Shown here: in pieces, positions 6,820 to 8,167 of the stretch
Position numbering within the stretch: the first letter of the stretch is position 1
How the letters are laid out: each line of letters starts with the position of its first letter
Assembly: GCA_027858555.1 (NCBI GenBank)
Contig: JAQICP010000436.1
Span: 1-8,167, forward strand
Reading direction: 5' to 3'
DNA: 8,167 nt
DNA from: Vallitaleaceae bacterium
GTDB taxonomy: Bacteria; Bacillota; Clostridia; Lachnospirales; Vallitaleaceae
Notes under the pieces: generated by a model
What the model was told of the DNA's origin: nothing
Seen by the model: the letters and a program-made list of their open reading frames with translations, nothing else
The model's database searches: none
Program-made: the position numbers and the translations under genes

Positions 6820-7293
6820 TTAATCAACAAGTAGACAATCTTCTAAGTTTCTTTGACCTGCCAAACCACGTCCACCACCTCTTACTTGACCTTTGTTCCC
6901 ATTACCAATACCTAGTCCATCTTGAGATTGAATACTTACGCCGTTACCTGAACCTGTTCTCATGCCAGCACTTTCGCTTCTAAAAATACCTAGGGTACTA
7001 TCTTCACCAAGAATACATACCGCATTGCCATCACCTTTTATACCAAAGCTTGGGCCACTACCAAAAGTCCCTTCTAAAGCAACTTCTTGAATATGAGCTA
7101 AAAGTTCATTGTATTCAGCTTCTGTAATCAATTGATTGTCATAAGCATTTTGTATCTGCTCAGTTCTTATACTAAGATAAGTATCCAAGTCCATATGTGA
7201 TACAAAATCAGTATCCACCTCTGTTGCTGATACACTTAAAGTACTTAGAATAATTGTAGCTAATACGACGGTTGTTATTATTAATTTTTTCAT
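6820..7293 (-). CDS. Small secreted glycine-rich protein of unknown function
   Basis: The predicted protein has 157 residues. I chose the ATG at 7293 over an upstream one at 7332 because GTGAGGA lies 7 bases before it and the protein then opens with a clean signal peptide: MKK, a hydrophobic core, and a cleavage site after VSA (residue 23). The mature part begins with a predicted helical segment (about 36-70) containing QIQNAYDNQLITEAEYNELLAHI, which resembles the short helical unit of the DUF2680/YckD-type exported proteins. That likeness is from memory and not confirmed. From about 76 on it is glycine-, serine- and asparagine-rich (GSGPSFGIKGDGN, GMRTGSGNG, GIGNGNKGQVRGGG). It has only two cysteines (93 and 153), which could pair outside the cell. 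It is a single-gene unit with its own promoter and terminator. Confidence 0.8.
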   Translation of the reverse strand: MKKLIITTVVLATIILSTLSVSATEVDTDFVSHMDLDTYLSIRTEQIQNAYDNQLITEAEYNELLAHIQEVALEGTFGSGPSFGIKGDGNAVCILGEDSTLGIFRSESAGMRTGSGNGVSIQSQDGLGIGNGNKGQVRGGGRGLAGQRNLEDCLLVD

Positions 7294-7350
7294 TTTTTGT
7301 TCCTCACTTTCATATTTTGATATGCAACTCATGTGTTTGCTTTATCTGAT

Positions 7351-7379
7351 AATGTAATTGTATGATTCGAATGTGACAA
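7351..7379 (-). promoter_or_regulatory. Promoter of the secreted-protein gene
   Basis: On the minus strand TTGTCA (plus 7374-7379) and TACATT (plus 7351-7356) are spaced 17 bases apart. Transcription would start near 7344, about 50 bases before the chosen ATG. The -35 box is part of a tandem repeat, which suggests regulation. Confidence 0.5.
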
Positions 7380-7390
7380 GTAAGTGACAA
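7373..7390. promoter_or_regulatory. Tandem TTGTCAC repeats, 11-base period (response-regulator-like site)
   Basis: On the minus strand TTGTCAC occurs twice with a 4-base spacer (plus 7373-7379 and 7384-7390). A 7-base direct repeat at an 11-base period is the known layout for OmpR/PhoB-family response regulators, and the half-site resembles the CTGTCA half of the enteric Pho box. The nearer copy overlaps the -35 box of the secreted-protein gene. The repeat is seen; the regulator class is inferred. Confidence 0.4.
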
Positions 7391-7566
7391 TTAAAAGAAA
7401 AAATTGTACAGTGAAGACAACCTTTACGATTATGCTCAGCTTACAAAAATAGGGTGTGTTGCAATGAAAATGCAAAAAAACAACTGATCTCCACACTTTG
7501 GATGTAGTAGTTTAAATGAAAATTATAATATAACAGGTATAAATTAATAATCTAATAGAAAACTGA
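7391..7566. other. AT-rich divergent intergenic stretch without a supported gene
   Basis: This part of the 618-base gap between the minus-strand and plus-strand genes has no ORF with a ribosome site. A TATAAT at 7524-7529 has no convincing -35 partner. A short inverted repeat, TTGCA/TGCAA (7459-7475), is followed by a run of A rather than T in the plus direction and is not a terminator. I see nothing else in it. Confidence 0.5.
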
Positions 7567-7595
7567 TTGCATTTCACCTTTCTTTGTGTTAAAAT
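7567..7595 (+). promoter_or_regulatory. Promoter of the structured leader RNA
   Basis: TTGCAT (7567-7572) and TAAAAT (7590-7595) are separated by 17 bases, and a TG dinucleotide precedes the -10 box as in extended -10 promoters. Transcription should start near 7602, exactly where the first hairpin of the RNA begins. Confidence 0.65.
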
Positions 7596-7601
7596 CTTAA
7601 C

Positions 7602-7747
7602 AAGTGATTCGAGCGAGTCTAACTTGCCCGTTTCTAATATATATGTAGCACCCTTACGATGTAGTTACGACTTAATCGACAGGAAGTTATTCATAGACCA
7701 GGCAGGTCTAATTATGTATGTTAACTTTCTTATGGGAAGTTTTTTTT
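7602..7747 (+). ncRNA. Structured, terminated leader RNA or small RNA upstream of the TM1266-type gene
   Basis: A promoter at one end and an intrinsic terminator at the other define a transcript of about 145 bases without a credible ORF. It opens with a hairpin in which CAAGT (7601-7605) pairs with ACTTG (7622-7626) and GATTC (7606-7610) with GAGTC (7615-7619), loop GAGC. An imperfect direct repeat follows: ATGTAG-CACCC-TTACGA, then ATGTAG-TTACGA. A 6-base hairpin, TAGACC-AGGCA-GGTCTA, lies at 7694-7710. AGGAAGTT at 7681-7688 can pair with AACTTTCT at 7723-7730, which is also the 5' arm of the terminator, so a terminator/antiterminator switch is possible. I compared it from memory with 6S, T-box, SAM, cobalamin, c-di-GMP, RNase P and tmRNA hallmarks and found none. 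It could be a cis-acting riboswitch-like leader or a free small RNA. Confidence 0.5.
7723..7747 (+). terminator. Intrinsic terminator of the leader RNA
   Basis: AACTTTC (7723-7729) pairs with GGGAAGTT (7734-7741) around a TTAT-type loop, and is followed at once by a run of T ending at 7747 (eight T at 7740-7747, the first two shared with the stem). It lies 164 bases before the ATG of the TM1266-type gene, in the same direction. This placement suits attenuation. Confidence 0.75.
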
Positions 7748-7753
7748 GTATTT

Positions 7754-7831
7754 TAGGAAAGTTCTCATGGAAAACTAGCACTTATTCTTAAAGAACAATT
7801 TTCCTATTGGTAAACGCGTACTGGAAGTACG
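7754..7831 (+). other. Second structured segment between the terminator and the TM1266-type gene
   Basis: TAGGAAA (7754-7760) pairs with TTTCCTA (7800-7806) and the adjoining GTTCT (7761-7765) with AGAAC (7792-7796), leaving a 3-base bulge. This is followed by a 6-base hairpin with a GGA loop, CGTACT/AGTACG (7817-7831). In addition TAGGAAAGTT (7754-7763) can pair with AACTTTCTTA in the terminator (7723-7732) over ten bases with one G-U pair. No ORF or clear promoter lies here. It may be part of the same leader when transcription reads through. Confidence 0.4.
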
Positions 7832-7911
7832 TTAGTTCTTAGCTATATTAAATTGCGGTAGGCTTGTATGATTAAGTCTTAAGTTATCACGAGAATGATG
7901 AGGTGAATTAT

Positions 7912-8166
7912 ATGAAAAAAGTAGCTGTAATCAGTGCCATATTAGAAAACCCAACTGCGTCCCAGCATGCGTTCAATGATATCGTTGTTTCTTACAGATC
8001 CTTAATTAGAGGGCGTATGGGCTTACCACTGATTGATGATGACATCACAATAGTCACTTTAACAGTCGTTGGTGATCTAAATGACATCAATAGTTTAACA
8101 GGAAAACTGGGTCGATTAGAACAAGTTCAAGTCAAAACGGCCATTTCAAAAAAAGATATCCTTTAG
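7912..8166 (+). CDS. TM1266-family small regulator (iron-only hydrogenase system regulator, putative)
   Basis: This is an 84-residue protein with the layout of the TM1266 family: an opening beta strand (KKVAVISAILEN), a helix, IVVSYRSLIRGRMGLPL in the middle, a strand ITIVTLTVVGD, and the closing NSLTGKLGRLEQVQVKTAISKK. The RGRMGLP and LTGKLG motifs are the family's most recognisable parts. The fold is ACT/NikR-C-terminal-like, with no DNA-binding domain visible, so the name regulator rests on gene context in other genomes. There the gene usually stands next to [FeFe]-hydrogenase maturation genes (hydE, hydG, hydF). Those would be expected just right of this window, which I cannot see. I took the ATG at 7912 over the in-frame GTG at 7903 because GAGGTGA (7900-7906) is spaced 5 bases from the ATG and includes that GTG. 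Confidence 0.85.
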   Translation: MKKVAVISAILENPTASQHAFNDIVVSYRSLIRGRMGLPLIDDDITIVTLTVVGDLNDINSLTGKLGRLEQVQVKTAISKKDIL

Positions 8167-8167
8167 G

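Noticed and set aside
7294..7332. Upstream ATG at 7332 as the start of the secreted protein
   Set aside because: It would put 13 charged residues before the signal peptide and lacks a ribosome site, whereas the ATG at 7293 has GTGAGGA at a good distance.
7396..7425. Possible terminator TTGT...ACAATTTTTT on the minus strand
   Set aside because: The stem is only four base pairs and no gene upstream on that strand is visible to be terminated.
7754..7785. Resemblance to the GAGGAAAGTCC block of RNase P RNA
   Set aside because: Only a short stretch is similar; the other conserved RNase P regions and the ~350-base length are missing.
7567..7791. 74-codon open frame starting with TTG on the plus strand
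   Set aside because: It begins within the -35 box of the leader RNA promoter, has no ribosome site, reads across the terminator, and its product resembles nothing; treated as a chance frame.

Overview
The window looks like chromosome from a low-GC, Gram-positive-type bacterium, most likely an anaerobic member of the Bacillota (Clostridia-like). This is inferred from AT-rich DNA, strong GGAGG-type ribosome binding sites, standard stop usage, a membrane-bound two-component-style ABC exporter of the MacB/FtsX class, and a TM1266-type regulator of the kind found beside [FeFe]-hydrogenase maturation genes in Clostridia and Thermotogae. I cannot name the species.

Layout, left to right. All genes up to about 7.3 kb are on the minus strand. 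Positions 1-2164 hold a large ABC transporter permease that runs off the left edge. Its ATPase (2157-2840) overlaps it by 8 bases. Upstream of the ATPase is a 124-base leader with an inverted repeat that includes the ATPase ribosome binding site, then an AraC-family regulator (2965-4038) with a seven-helix membrane region. Regulator, ATPase and permease read as one transport and resistance/sensing module.

Next comes a sulfur assimilation pair, transcribed from a consensus promoter at 6509-6536: cysK (5532-6458, cysteine synthase), then metY (4160-5437, O-acetylhomoserine sulfhydrylase), ending at a hairpin at 4078-4120. Both enzymes use sulfide to make thiol amino acids, one giving cysteine and the other homocysteine. 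The 360 bases between cysK and the next gene hold a tandem repeat, a dyad, and an orphan strong ribosome binding site followed by an 8-codon ORF.

A small secreted glycine-rich protein (6820-7293) follows, with its own terminator and a promoter whose -35 box sits in a PhoB/OmpR-like tandem repeat.

From about 7.56 kb the direction switches to plus. A good promoter (7567-7595) starts a structured RNA of about 145 bases that ends in an intrinsic terminator with eight T residues. An alternative pairing could disrupt that terminator. Another folded stretch then leads to a TM1266-family small regulator (7912-8166). The best candidates for something undescribed are this leader RNA and the ribosome-site-sequestering repeat in front of the ABC ATPase.
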